This document shows positions 1 through 7,174 of a DNA stretch of 18,483 bases, in pieces. The DNA is taken from assembly GCA_963660435.1 (NCBI GenBank), contig CAVKYI010000040.1:1-18483 (forward strand). The letters are read 5' to 3'. This DNA is from Hallerella sp963660435. GTDB taxonomy: Bacteria > Fibrobacterota > Fibrobacteria > Fibrobacterales > Fibrobacteraceae. A program made the position numbers and the translations under genes. Position 1 is the stretch's first letter. Every line of letters begins with the position of its first letter. The notes beneath the pieces were generated by a model. That model did not search any database, was not told the origin of the DNA, and saw only the letters and a program-made list of their open reading frames with translations.

Positions 1-87
1 TTGACCTATTGAATGGTATCGTGCGAAAATCATCCTGCAATTTGACCTATACGCCGATATTTTCCAGATTCGAGCGTTATAGAAGTG

Positions 88-110
88 AACAGGGAATGTT
101 TCCCTGTTTT
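88..110 (+). other. Short perfect hairpin upstream of the Rpn gene
   Basis: Nine bases (AACAGGGAA, 88-96) are perfectly complementary to 100-108 across a 3-base loop, and the 3' arm runs into TTTT. It could be a weak terminator for whatever lies to the left of the window, or part of the leader of the nuclease gene that starts at 145. The T-run is short, so a terminator role is uncertain. Confidence 0.4.
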
Positions 111-144
111 GCCAAAGCGAGGCGTTCGCGACAAGGAAATTTTC

Positions 145-1158
145 ATGAAGATACGAAACGGAACCAGGGAACATGTGGAAACATTCGAAGAATTCAAGGG
201 TGCCGGGGTCTATGCCGACTTGATGCTTGATCCTACGTTCAAAAAGGCTTTCAATCCCGATAGCCGAAACAAGGTATGCCTTATCGAACTGTTAAACGCC
301 TTGCTGGAAGGCGAAATCGAACATCCAATTACGGATATCCATTCTCGCGACAAGGAATGCAGGCGGGGATCGAACGAGAACCGCTTCTCCATTTTCGATT
401 TACATTGTGTCGATACGCTGGGAAGACATTTTATCGTTGAAGTGCAGCTTGCCAAGCTGACAAATATCGTAAACCGGGCCGTATTCTATACGTCGCAAAT
501 GATTGTCTCGCAGGGAGAACGCGGAAACACCTATCATTATGAACTCGATCCCGTGATAACCATAGTCTTGATGGACTTTGAAATTTTCAAGGACGACGAA
601 TACATCCACCAGGCGAAGTTGCGTGGCAAGGATGGGCGGGCGCTAAGCGATACCGTCTGTCTTGTTCTTGTCGAGATTCCCAAGTTCAACAAGGAGGCGG
701 GAATGCTTGAAACTCCACTTGACAAGGGCCTTTACGCGCTTAAGAATATCAAGAAATTGCGTAAGATGCCGTCTAGTTATGAAGGCTCATCCTTTGAACT
801 GTTGTTTCAGACGGCGAAATTAGCTAGATTGACAAAAGAGGAACAGAAAATGATCGATGCCGCACAAAAAGCGAAGTGGGATGAAAATGCCATTCGCGAA
901 TACAACGAATCGCAGCTTAGACACGGGCTGGAACGAGGCTTTGCTACAGGGATGCAACAAGGGATGCAACAAGGGATGCAGCAAGGAATGCGACAAGGTC
1001 TTAAACAAGGTCTCAAACAGGGACTTGAGCAAGGTCGATTGGAAGGGCTTTCTGCGAAAGCGACCGAAATTGCAAAGGCGATGAAAGCGAATGGACTTTC
1101 CAGGGAAATCATCTTGAAATGTTCTGGGCTTTCGGAAGAAGAGTTTGCGAAACTCTAG
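145..1158 (+). CDS. Rpn family recombination-promoting nuclease / PD-(D/E)XK putative transposase
   Basis: The 337-residue product looks like the Rpn (PDDEXK_2, 'transposase_31'-like) family, DNA endonucleases reported to promote RecA-independent recombination. The N-terminal half has the family pattern: D29-P-x-F-K followed by an LIELLNALL helix, then the nuclease core with D85 and the E99-V-Q101 strand (D...ExQ form of PD-(D/E)XK). From about residue 260 the C-terminus is a run of four-residue units starting with Gly (GMQQ, GLKQ types), likely helical, followed by a short tail ending in LSEEEFAKL. The ATG at 145 is chosen because AAGGA (133-137) sits 7 bases upstream. An in-frame GTG at 85 would run through the hairpin at 88-110 and lacks such a site. 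The gene stands alone; its stop lies just before a repeat copy and tRNA-Arg. Such genes are usually multicopy and mobile-like, but no terminal repeats of its own are seen here. Family assignment is confident; cellular role is inferred. Confidence 0.85.
   Translation: MKIRNGTREHVETFEEFKGAGVYADLMLDPTFKKAFNPDSRNKVCLIELLNALLEGEIEHPITDIHSRDKECRRGSNENRFSIFDLHCVDTLGRHFIVEVQLAKLTNIVNRAVFYTSQMIVSQGERGNTYHYELDPVITIVLMDFEIFKDDEYIHQAKLRGKDGRALSDTVCLVLVEIPKFNKEAGMLETPLDKGLYALKNIKKLRKMPSSYEGSSFELLFQTAKLARLTKEEQKMIDAAQKAKWDENAIREYNESQLRHGLERGFATGMQQGMQQGMQQGMRQGLKQGLKQGLEQGRLEGLSAKATEIAKAMKANGLSREIILKCSGLSEEEFAKL
949..1032 (+). repeat. Seven tandem 12-nt units encoding G-[M/L]-x-Q
   Basis: Seven consecutive 12-base units start at 949, 961, 973, 985, 997, 1009 and 1021. 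The first two are identical and the third differs by one base, while the later ones are diverged but keep the Gly-x-x-Gln frame. The Gly periodicity continues less strictly on both sides (residues encoded from about 925 to 1050). The number of near-identical units could change by slippage without breaking the frame. Confidence 0.9.
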
Positions 1159-1183
1159 AGACATCGTCGTCGAAAACGCAACC

Positions 1184-1244
1184 ATTCCTGCCTTCGCTTG
1201 GCCTCGCTCAAATTTCTTGACCAAGGCGATTTTTAGAGGTTGCC
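1184..1244 (+). repeat. Interspersed repeat, copy A (right half, degenerate)
   Basis: These 61 bases align with 3628-3689 of the complete copy with about six mismatches and one single-base gap. The right terminus reads GATTTTTAGAGGTTGCC, against AATTTTTAGAGGTGACC in copy B. The left half is not recognisable, although ACTCTAGA at 1152-1159 (which includes the stop of the nuclease gene) also occurs at the left end of copy B. Copy A is therefore either internally deleted or only a right-end fragment. Confidence 0.75.
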
Positions 1245-1256
1245 TTAAAAAATCAA

Positions 1257-1285
1257 AAGACAAAAATCGAAAAATAGACTATATT
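1257..1285 (+). promoter_or_regulatory. Probable promoter of tRNA-Arg
   Basis: AAGACA at 1257-1262 matches four of six bases of the -35 consensus, and TATATT at 1280-1285 matches five of six bases of the -10 consensus, with a 17-base spacer. Transcription would start near 1292, a few bases before the mature tRNA 5' end. This is a sequence match only. Confidence 0.5.
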
Positions 1286-1297
1286 CTATCAAGGCTT

Positions 1298-1371
1298 GTC
1301 CGCGTAGCTCAATTGGATAGAGTGTCAGTTTCCGAAACTGAAGGTCACGAGTTCGACTCTCGTCGTGGGCA
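1298..1371 (+). tRNA. tRNA-Arg, anticodon CCG
   Basis: A full cloverleaf can be drawn. The acceptor stem pairs 1298-1304 with 1364-1370 (with G-T wobbles), the D-arm stem is GCTC/GAGT, and the anticodon stem is TCAGT/ACTGA around the loop TTCCGAA. The T-stem is ACGAG/CTCGT around TTCGACT. The anticodon CCG (1332-1334) reads the arginine codon CGG. The discriminator is A1371, and the next bases are CTG, so CCA is not encoded and must be added after transcription. A promoter lies upstream and a terminator directly downstream, so it appears to be a single-gene unit. Confidence 0.93.
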
Positions 1372-1374
1372 CTG

Positions 1375-1403
1375 AAAAACGCACCGATTCCCGGTGCGTT
1401 TTC
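1375..1403 (+). terminator. Intrinsic terminator after tRNA-Arg, probably bidirectional
   Basis: ACGCACCG (1379-1386) pairs with CGGTGCGT (1392-1399) across a 5-base loop, flanked by A-runs on the left and TTTT on the right. Read on the plus strand it ends the tRNA transcript. Read on the minus strand the left A-run becomes a U-run, so it can also end the rimO transcript, whose stop codon is at 1409-1411. Confidence 0.85.
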
Positions 1404-1408
1404 TGTTT

Positions 1409-2719
1409 CTAGGCTTTGCGGAGAATTTTCCCGGTCAGCTCGTGAGGTTCCGCATCGACGATCTTGACCATGTAGAATTCCCCGGGAACGGCGTCGCCTT
1501 CGACAATCTTTACAATGTCGTCGGCATCGAGAGAGTTTCCTTCCGTGCGTCCGATAAAGTGAAAGTCGCTTTCTTCGGCGACTTCGTCGATAAGAACCTT
1601 GACTTCCTTGCCGATGAAGGCTTCGTTCGCTTCGGTGGAAATTTCTTCCTGGACATCGTTGATCGCGTCCAGGCGGGCCCTGGCGAGGTCTTCCGGAACG
1701 GTCGATTCCTCGAGCTCCATCGCTGGTGTTCCTTCTTCGGGACTAAAGACAAAGCCTCCCAGGTGCTCGAACCGAACATCCTGGACGAGTTTCATCAGTT
1801 CATCGAAATCCGCATCCGTTTCTCCGGGAAATCCGACGAGGACCGTAGTGCGGAGCGTTACGCCGGGAATTCTTTCGCGCATCGCTTCGAGCATCTTGCG
1901 CAAGCTTTTTTGCGTATAGTGGCGTCGCATCGACTTGAGAATCCGGTCGCTTGCATGCTGGATTGGCATGTCGATGTATTTGCAGAGGCGCGGTTCGCTG
2001 GCCATCAGGTCGAGAAGCTCTTCGTCGATGAATTGCGGATACCAGTAGAGCGTTCGAATCCAGGGAATGCTCGTTTCGCAAAGAATCGCCTTTAGAAGCT
2101 TGGCGAGAGTCGGTCCGTTCTTTCCCTGCTCGTGCCCGTAAAAGGTCGTATCCTGGGCGATGAGCGTCAGTTCCTTGACGCCCTGTCTTTCAAGATCCTT
2201 CGCTTCGCGGACAATGCTTTCGATGGAAAACGAAACCTGCTTTCCGCGGATATTCGGAATGGCGCAGAACGCGCAGCGGCGATCGCAGCCTTCGGCTATT
2301 TTCAGATAGGCGTGGTGCGGAAAATCGCCTAGGTTCAGCCTCTTGATGTTTTCCGTTCCGCTCGACTTTTCTCCCAGTCCAAGGACTTTCAGGATCTTTC
2401 CCGGCTCGTATGTGCCTAGCCAATAATCGACTTCGGGCATTTCCCTGGGAAGTTCCTGGATGTAACGCCCGGAAAGGCAACCGGAAACGATGAGTTTCTG
2501 GGTAGGCCTCTTCGCTTCGATAAAGGACAGGATCGTGTTGATGGATTCTTCTTTTGCCGCTTCGATGAATCCACAGGTGTTTACCAGGACGTAATCCGCC
2601 TTGTCCATGGACGGAACCGACTGGAATCCTGCGGAATACAGCTCGGCAAGGAGATGTTCGGCGTCGACCTGGTTCTTGGCGCAGCCTAGCTGCGCGGCGA
2701 AAATGGAGAGCCGTTTCAA
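1409..2719 (-). CDS. rimO: Ribosomal protein S12 methylthiotransferase RimO
   Basis: This radical-SAM methylthiotransferase adds a methylthio group to the conserved aspartate of ribosomal protein S12. The 436-residue length is typical. The N-terminal UPF0004-type domain has the family's three cluster cysteines, C13 (in LGCAKN), C49 (NTCGF) and C81 (SGC). The radical-SAM motif is C145-x3-C149-x2-C152 (EGCDRRCAFC). The C-terminal TRAM domain spans about 370-436. The LGC-x-KN-x-VD-x-E signature and GFPGET favour RimO over MiaB, which modifies tRNA. The start is TTG at 2719, giving the usual spacing before LGC; no in-frame ATG or GTG is nearby. A GGGA in the last codons of the upstream lipoprotein gene may be its ribosome site. 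It lies 3 bp after that gene and is probably co-transcribed and translationally coupled with it. Confidence 0.95.
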   Translation of the reverse strand: MKRLSIFAAQLGCAKNQVDAEHLLAELYSAGFQSVPSMDKADYVLVNTCGFIEAAKEESINTILSFIEAKRPTQKLIVSGCLSGRYIQELPREMPEVDYWLGTYEPGKILKVLGLGEKSSGTENIKRLNLGDFPHHAYLKIAEGCDRRCAFCAIPNIRGKQVSFSIESIVREAKDLERQGVKELTLIAQDTTFYGHEQGKNGPTLAKLLKAILCETSIPWIRTLYWYPQFIDEELLDLMASEPRLCKYIDMPIQHASDRILKSMRRHYTQKSLRKMLEAMRERIPGVTLRTTVLVGFPGETDADFDELMKLVQDVRFEHLGGFVFSPEEGTPAMELEESTVPEDLARARLDAINDVQEEISTEANEAFIGKEVKVLIDEVAEESDFHFIGRTEGNSLDADDIVKIVEGDAVPGEFYMVKIVDAEPHELTGKILRKA

Positions 2720-2722
2720 GAG

Positions 2723-3532
2723 TTATTCCCAGTCGTCATAGACTTCTTCGCTCGCGGTTGCCGGGGCCGGGCTTGCGGGCTGTTCCGCCGGCAACGTTTC
2801 GGCTGGAGCTTCCGGCTGGACGCTTTCCGCGGGCTGTTGTTCGGGAACAGGAAGTTTGACGGCTTCGCTTGAGGAACTTTGCTCTTCGGAAGATGACGAT
2901 TCCACCGCTTCCGCGGGAATTTCGGAGTCCGAGGGAATGCTTTCCGCTGCCTGTGCTTCGGTATAGGATATGGGGGCTTCGCCGTAAGCGCTAGATGGTT
3001 CGCTTGTTTCCGGCGAGCCGACCGCATCGTTTGCCTTGTTGTCTATCCACCAGGCGAATCCGAGAGGCTCGAGCCTGTTCTTGCCGAAAGCCTTGGCTTC
3101 TTCGATTTTCTTGAAGTACCCGACGCGGACACGGTAGTAGGAGCCTTCGAGTTCGCCCGGGTTTTCTACCTGCGCGAGATAGCCCTTGATTCCCTTTTCC
3201 GCGAGTTTCCCGAGAATCGCGTTTGCGCTTCGCTTCGATGGCTGGATGCTCACCTGGATGGTCACCGATCCCTCTGCTCCCGGCTCGACGACATCCTTTG
3301 CTCCCGTCGTAAAGGTCTCTACCGATGCCGAGGAATTGGCGGAAAGCGACTGGATTGGCTTGAGTTCCGGCATGGAATCGGCTTTGGTCGTGGAATCACT
3401 GGAGGCCTTGACCTCTTCGGCCTTCCTTGTCGGCGTGATCTCTGGAACGACATCGTCTTCGCTGTCGCATCCGATAAGGGTCGCGGCAAAAATGGCGGAA
3501 CAAAAGGCAACAGAAAATTTTACAATGTTCAT
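2723..3532 (-). CDS. SPOR-domain lipoprotein
   Basis: The 269-residue product has a lipoprotein signal: positive N-terminus, hydrophobic stretch and the lipobox L-I-G-C22. A mature N-terminus at Cys22 anchored to the membrane is expected. After a Ser/Thr/Lys linker, residues about 89-163 resemble a SPOR domain, which binds denuded peptidoglycan glycans: a beta strand (VTIQVSIQPS), a helix with A-x-x-L-x-x-K-G, a strand YYRVRVGYF, a helix rich in K/E/A, and a final strand with FAWW. Residues about 175-269 are low-complexity Ser/Glu/Pro/Ala and end in DDWE. AGGAGA lies 5 bases before the ATG. It is the first gene of a two-gene operon with rimO. A role in cell envelope or division is inferred from the domain only. 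Confidence 0.8.
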   Translation of the reverse strand: MNIVKFSVAFCSAIFAATLIGCDSEDDVVPEITPTRKAEEVKASSDSTTKADSMPELKPIQSLSANSSASVETFTTGAKDVVEPGAEGSVTIQVSIQPSKRSANAILGKLAEKGIKGYLAQVENPGELEGSYYRVRVGYFKKIEEAKAFGKNRLEPLGFAWWIDNKANDAVGSPETSEPSSAYGEAPISYTEAQAAESIPSDSEIPAEAVESSSSEEQSSSSEAVKLPVPEQQPAESVQPEAPAETLPAEQPASPAPATASEEVYDDWE

Positions 3533-3566
3533 TTTCTCTCCTATGAAACGAGCGAAAAAGGCTTTT

Positions 3567-3689
3567 GGTCGACTCTAGAAATTCAATTTTCAAAAATTTG
3601 GTTGCGACGCTTCGCGCTGGCTCGTTTATTCCTGCCTTCGCTTGGTCTCGCTCAAATTTTCTTAACCAAAGCAATTTTTAGAGGTGACC
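3567..3689. repeat. Interspersed repeat, copy B (complete, terminal inverted repeats)
   Basis: This 123 bp element is bounded by GGTCGACTCTAGAAATT (3567-3583) on the left and AATTTTTAGAGGTGACC (3673-3689) on the right. The reverse complement of the right end is GGTCACCTCTAAAAATT, so the ends are inverted repeats with three mismatches; copy C's left end matches it exactly. Inside are two imperfect direct repeats, 3610-3624 and 3636-3650, sharing CTTCGC at one end and CTCG at the other. It contains no credible gene. It fills most of the gap between the divergent lipoprotein and carboxypeptidase genes. No obvious target-site duplication is seen. A MITE or similar non-autonomous repeat is the simplest reading. 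Confidence 0.8.
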
Positions 3690-3715
3690 TTGTGTAAAAT
3701 GACGGGAGGTCTTTC

Positions 3716-5224
3716 GTGAAGGCGAATCTGAAAAAAAGTCTGGACATTGTCTATTCGACACTCGAAACTGCGGAACGCTACGACCACGCCTGCCGTGTTC
3801 TAGGCTACGACCAGCAGACGATCTGCCCCGCCAAGGCAATGGAGGAGCAGGGCGAAACGATGGCGTTTCTTTCCAACCGGGCCTTTCGGCTGGCGAAGTC
3901 CCGAAAATTCATCACCGCCGCGGAATCTCTTTACGAAAACCGCAGAAGCCTGAAAAAAAAGGAACGCGTCCTTGCCGAGGGACTGCACCGCGACTATCTG
4001 CGAAAGAAAAATATTTCCGCCGCGATGGACAGAAAGTTTACGCTTGTTTTCAACAAGGCCTTTGTCGATTGGCTGGAAGCGAAGAAGAATGCGGACTTTT
4101 CCCTTTTTGCGGAATCGCTCGAAAAAGTTCGCCGGGTGAACCTGAAACAGGTCGCCTTGGCGGAAAACGCAAAGCCTGCACTCTACGACAACCTGCTTGG
4201 ACTTTACGAACGCGGAATGACGTCAAGGGATCTGGACAGGTGCTTTGACGCCTGCAAGGAATGCCTGATCCCGCTTCTCGAAAAAATCCGAAAGAGCAAG
4301 AAGAAAATTCGGACAGACTTTCTTTCTCGACCCGTCTCGGATGAATCGCAACGGAAAATGGCGAAATACCTGCTGGAAGTCATCGGCTTCGATTTTTCGC
4401 GGGGAGCCTTCACGACAAGCGAACATCCCTTTACGGATGGGCTTGCAAGAGACGATGCGCGCGTAACGACGCACTATTACGGGAACATGTTCAGTTCGAA
4501 TATGTTTTCGATTGTTCACGAAGGCGGCCATGCCCTGTTCGAGCAGAACCAGCCGGCGGAAGACTTTGCCTTTCACATCACGGGCTACAAGACTCTTGGA
4601 CAGCATGAATCCGTCTCGCGGTTCTACGAAAATCGAATCGGGCGTTCCCGGGCGTTTATCCGGTCGATCTTTAAAAAGACGAAGGAACTTTTTCCAAGTG
4701 CTCTTGCCGGGGTTTCGGAAAGGCAGTTCTACGAAGCGATGAATGTCGTTTCGCCGAGCCTTGTACGTACGGAGGCGGACGAGTTTACCTACACGTTCCA
4801 CATCATCATCCGCTATGAAATCGAGCGGATGCTCGTGAATGGAAAGATCGACGTCAGGGACTTGCCAAGAATCTGGAACGACAGATACGAAGAATATCTG
4901 GGCATTCGTCCGTCAAACGACAGGGAAGGCGTCTTGCAGGATGTCCATTGGGCGTCCGGCTTTGGCTATTTTCCGACATATGCGCTCGGCAATTTTTACG
5001 GTGCCATGTATTACAATAGAATGCGTGACGAATTCGATGTGGAAGGTGCCGTCCTGCGTGGAAATTTTGGACAGATTAACGACTGGATGAAAGAGAATGT
5101 CTGGAAAGAGGCAAATTGCCTCGATGCGAAAACCTGGATAAGGAAGATCACCGGCAGGGAATTTACGGCGAGCGACTTCCTGGAATACATCGAGAAAAAA
5201 TACGGCGAACTTTACGGAGTCTAA
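3716..5224 (+). CDS. Carboxypeptidase Taq family (M32) metallocarboxypeptidase
   Basis: The 502-residue product has the full set of M32 motifs in order: H237-P-F (substrate region), D-x-R-x-T (in DDARVTTHY), the zinc-binding H268-E-G-G-H272, the H297-E-S motif that supplies a further metal ligand, the R351-x3-D355 motif (family IRxxAD) and G405-V-L-Q-D-V-H-W. The enzyme removes C-terminal residues from peptides and is normally cytoplasmic; no signal peptide is seen. Length is normal for the family. The start is GTG at 3716 with GGGAGG at 3703-3708. One small oddity is that the fourth motif, usually HESQ, reads HESV here. It is followed 2 bp later by the ttcA-like gene, so the two probably form an operon. 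The short upstream region is largely repeat copy B, which may carry or disrupt promoter elements. Confidence 0.93.
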   Translation: MKANLKKSLDIVYSTLETAERYDHACRVLGYDQQTICPAKAMEEQGETMAFLSNRAFRLAKSRKFITAAESLYENRRSLKKKERVLAEGLHRDYLRKKNISAAMDRKFTLVFNKAFVDWLEAKKNADFSLFAESLEKVRRVNLKQVALAENAKPALYDNLLGLYERGMTSRDLDRCFDACKECLIPLLEKIRKSKKKIRTDFLSRPVSDESQRKMAKYLLEVIGFDFSRGAFTTSEHPFTDGLARDDARVTTHYYGNMFSSNMFSIVHEGGHALFEQNQPAEDFAFHITGYKTLGQHESVSRFYENRIGRSRAFIRSIFKKTKELFPSALAGVSERQFYEAMNVVSPSLVRTEADEFTYTFHIIIRYEIERMLVNGKIDVRDLPRIWNDRYEEYLGIRPSNDREGVLQDVHWASGFGYFPTYALGNFYGAMYYNRMRDEFDVEGAVLRGNFGQINDWMKENVWKEANCLDAKTWIRKITGREFTASDFLEYIEKKYGELYGV

Positions 5225-5226
5225 AA

Positions 5227-6105
5227 ATGTCCAGTGAAGAATGCGAACCGGAAAAATCTCGCGAGGAACCCCTTTCTCTTGCGCAAAAGGCGGAGCGGAG
5301 CGTTTCGAAAACATTCCGCAGTCGCTTGTGGAGCCCCTTTGTTTCGGCGATCAAGCGTTATCGGCTAATCGAAACGGGAGACAGGATCGCGGTCTGCATT
5401 TCGGGCGGAAAGGATTCCATGCTGCTCGCAAAGCTGATGCAGATGCTCCACCGCTATACGGAAATACCGTTCGATCTCCGGTATCTCGTGATGGATCCCG
5501 GATACAACGAAGCGAACCTGGCGAAAATCAGGAAAAACGCGGAGCTTCTGGAAATTCCCGTCACGATTTTCAAGACGGATATTTTCGATATCGCGAATAC
5601 GATTGAACATTCGCCGTGCTACATTTGCGCCCGGATGCGTCGCGGTCATCTCTATCACCAGGCGAAAGAACTTGGCTGCAACAAGATAGCCTTGGGACAC
5701 CATTTTTCGGATGTCATCGAAACGACCGTGATGAGCATGTTTTACGCTTCGCAGCTACAGGCGATGCTCCCGAAACTTCGCAGCCGGAATTTCGAGGGCA
5801 TGACGCTGATTCGTCCACTCTACCTTGTACACGAGGACGATATCGTCGCATGGACGAAAGCGAACGGATTGGAATTTATCCGCTGCGCATGCCGCTTTAC
5901 GGAAAATGTCGAATCCGGAGTCGGAGATAGCAAGCGACAAGAAGTCAAGGAACTGATCCGACGTCTTAAAAAGGACAACCCGAATATCGAAAAGAGCGTT
6001 TTCAACAGCCTGCATGCCGTCTGCATCGAAACATTTCCCGGTTACAGGGCGGATGGGAAAAGACATTCCTTTCTGGAACGCTTCGATGCGGAATCTAGCC
6101 GTTAA
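5227..6105 (+). CDS. ttcA: TtcA-like tRNA 2-thiocytidine synthetase (PP-loop ATPase)
   Basis: The 292-residue product is an adenylating PP-loop enzyme with S59-G-G-K-D-S64. TtcA-type iron-sulfur enzymes thiolate cytidine 32 of some tRNAs. The cluster cysteines fit: C131-Y-I-C134 within CxxCxRMRRG, and a third cysteine in the RCACRF segment (C220 or C222). KIALGHHFSDVIET and MFYASQLQAMLPK also match TtcA. The CACRFTE form is that of a shorter TtcA subgroup rather than the enterobacterial CNLCGSQ form, so the exact tRNA target is inferred. The start is ATG 5227, with GGAG (5217-5220) overlapping the end of the upstream peptidase gene. Its 3' end overlaps the convergent lrgB by 11 bp, and no terminator is visible there. 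Confidence 0.82.
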   Translation: MSSEECEPEKSREEPLSLAQKAERSVSKTFRSRLWSPFVSAIKRYRLIETGDRIAVCISGGKDSMLLAKLMQMLHRYTEIPFDLRYLVMDPGYNEANLAKIRKNAELLEIPVTIFKTDIFDIANTIEHSPCYICARMRRGHLYHQAKELGCNKIALGHHFSDVIETTVMSMFYASQLQAMLPKLRSRNFEGMTLIRPLYLVHEDDIVAWTKANGLEFIRCACRFTENVESGVGDSKRQEVKELIRRLKKDNPNIEKSVFNSLHAVCIETFPGYRADGKRHSFLERFDAESSR

Positions 6106-6790
6106 AGAAATGCAGGAGTATCGGGATTAGAATCGACGTAATGATGCCGGCGACTCCGATGGCGAGCGAACTCATCGCGCCTTGAACTTCTCCCATTTCG
6201 AGCGCTTTCGCGGTCCCGATGGCGTGAGACGCTGTCCCGATGGCGACTCCCTGGGCAACGGGATGCTTTATCCGGCAAATCTTGCAGACGAACGGGGCGA
6301 CGACTCCGCCCGTGATTCCTGTGATGACGATGGCGGCGATGGTGATGGCGGGAACAGCCCCGATTTCGTTCGAAAGCTCGATTCCCATCGGGATGGTGAT
6401 GGACTTCGGAAGAAGGGAGATTTTCAGAGTCGGCGAAATATCGAGAAGCTTCGCGAGAAGCGTTACCAGGGTGAACGAGGTGAGGCATCCGACGAGAATC
6501 CCGACGACAATCGGAAAGAAATGTTTCTTGAGATTTCCGATCTGCCTGTAAAGGGGAACGGCCAGCACGGCGGTTACCGGCGCAAGGAAAACGGATATAT
6601 AGTCCCCGCCGATATTGTATGTATCCAAATCGATTCCGGTGAGGAGCAGAAAACCGATGACTAGAATGCTCGCGACGAGCATCGGATTGCAGATGGCGAG
6701 CTTGAACTTTCGGCTGAGAAAAACGCCCGTCTCGTAGGCGACTATCGTGAGGACGATTCCGAAAAACGGCGTGTTCAGGACTTCATTCAT
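6095..6790 (-). CDS. lrgB: LrgB family membrane protein
   Basis: The 231-residue, strongly hydrophobic product matches the LrgB/CidB family. It has NPMLVA near the start, FLAPVTAVLAVPLYRQ, LLPKSITIPMGIELS and the glycine-rich GTASHAIGTAKALE, all hallmark segments. Six to seven membrane spans are likely. LrgB works with LrgA; in other bacteria the pair modulates murein hydrolase activity or moves small metabolites such as pyruvate or glycolate. Its start (ATG 6790) lies inside the end of lrgA, an 8 bp overlap, so translational coupling is likely; a G-rich site (GGGG) lies about 8 bases upstream. The substrate cannot be told from sequence. Confidence 0.92.
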   Translation of the reverse strand: MNEVLNTPFFGIVLTIVAYETGVFLSRKFKLAICNPMLVASILVIGFLLLTGIDLDTYNIGGDYISVFLAPVTAVLAVPLYRQIGNLKKHFFPIVVGILVGCLTSFTLVTLLAKLLDISPTLKISLLPKSITIPMGIELSNEIGAVPAITIAAIVITGITGGVVAPFVCKICRIKHPVAQGVAIGTASHAIGTAKALEMGEVQGAMSSLAIGVAGIITSILIPILLHFFNG

Positions 6791-7148
6791 GGCGTTTTCC
6801 CCTTTCGGAAAGCTTGACCAGAAATTCGGTGACTTTTCCGGTGATGGCCATCGTGAAAATCGTCGCGACGATGCACAGCGCGACGAGAATCAGGATGTTC
6901 CCCTTGAGATGTCCGTAGATGGCGAGAATCCCGATGCTCGGCGGCAAGAAGAAAAAGGGAAGCCGCTTGAGAAAAAAGTTGGACATCTCCGCAATCTGGT
7001 CGATCTTGACGATTTTCGTACAAAGTAACAGAAAGAGAATCAGCATGGCGGTGATGTTGCTCGGGAGAGGAAATCCGCAGACCCGGTGAAAGAAGTCTCC
7101 GATGAAGCAGACGGAGAGAATCAGGGCTAACTGAAGTAAAAGTCTCAT
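6783..7148 (-). CDS. lrgA: LrgA family holin-like membrane protein
   Basis: The 121-residue product has about four hydrophobic segments and the CidA/LrgA pattern: a first helix with FIGDFFHR, then PLPSNITAMLILFLLL, a polar turn followed by FFLKRLPFFFLPPSIGIL, and a last helix with VATIFTMAITGKVTEFLVK. It pairs with the overlapping lrgB. ATG 7148 is chosen because it gives the family's normal length and N-terminus. The frame stays open upstream to 7574, but that part is antisense to the pectate lyase gene. No Shine-Dalgarno sequence is visible before this ATG. A possible -35 (TTGTCA, 7189-7184) and a weak -10 near 7166-7160 would give a very short leader. The pair may be regulated through the inverted repeat at 7175-7190, which is speculative. 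Confidence 0.88.
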   Translation of the reverse strand: MRLLLQLALILSVCFIGDFFHRVCGFPLPSNITAMLILFLLLCTKIVKIDQIAEMSNFFLKRLPFFFLPPSIGILAIYGHLKGNILILVALCIVATIFTMAITGKVTEFLVKLSERGKRHE

Positions 7149-7174
7149 CGTGGCGCCAAAGATAGCAATTCCAG

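Noticed and set aside
1..50. Direct repeat TTGACCTAT at 1-9 and 42-50
   Set aside because: Nine bases repeated once in a short AT-balanced stretch can be chance; no matching -10 elements or further copies were found to give it meaning.
949..1032. Tandem 12-base repeats as a CRISPR-like array
   Set aside because: The units are contiguous with no spacers and stay in frame inside a coding sequence.
3695..3700. TAAAAT as the -10 element of the M32 gene
   Set aside because: Transcription would start within the ribosome-binding site (3703-3708), and no -35 lies at the right distance.
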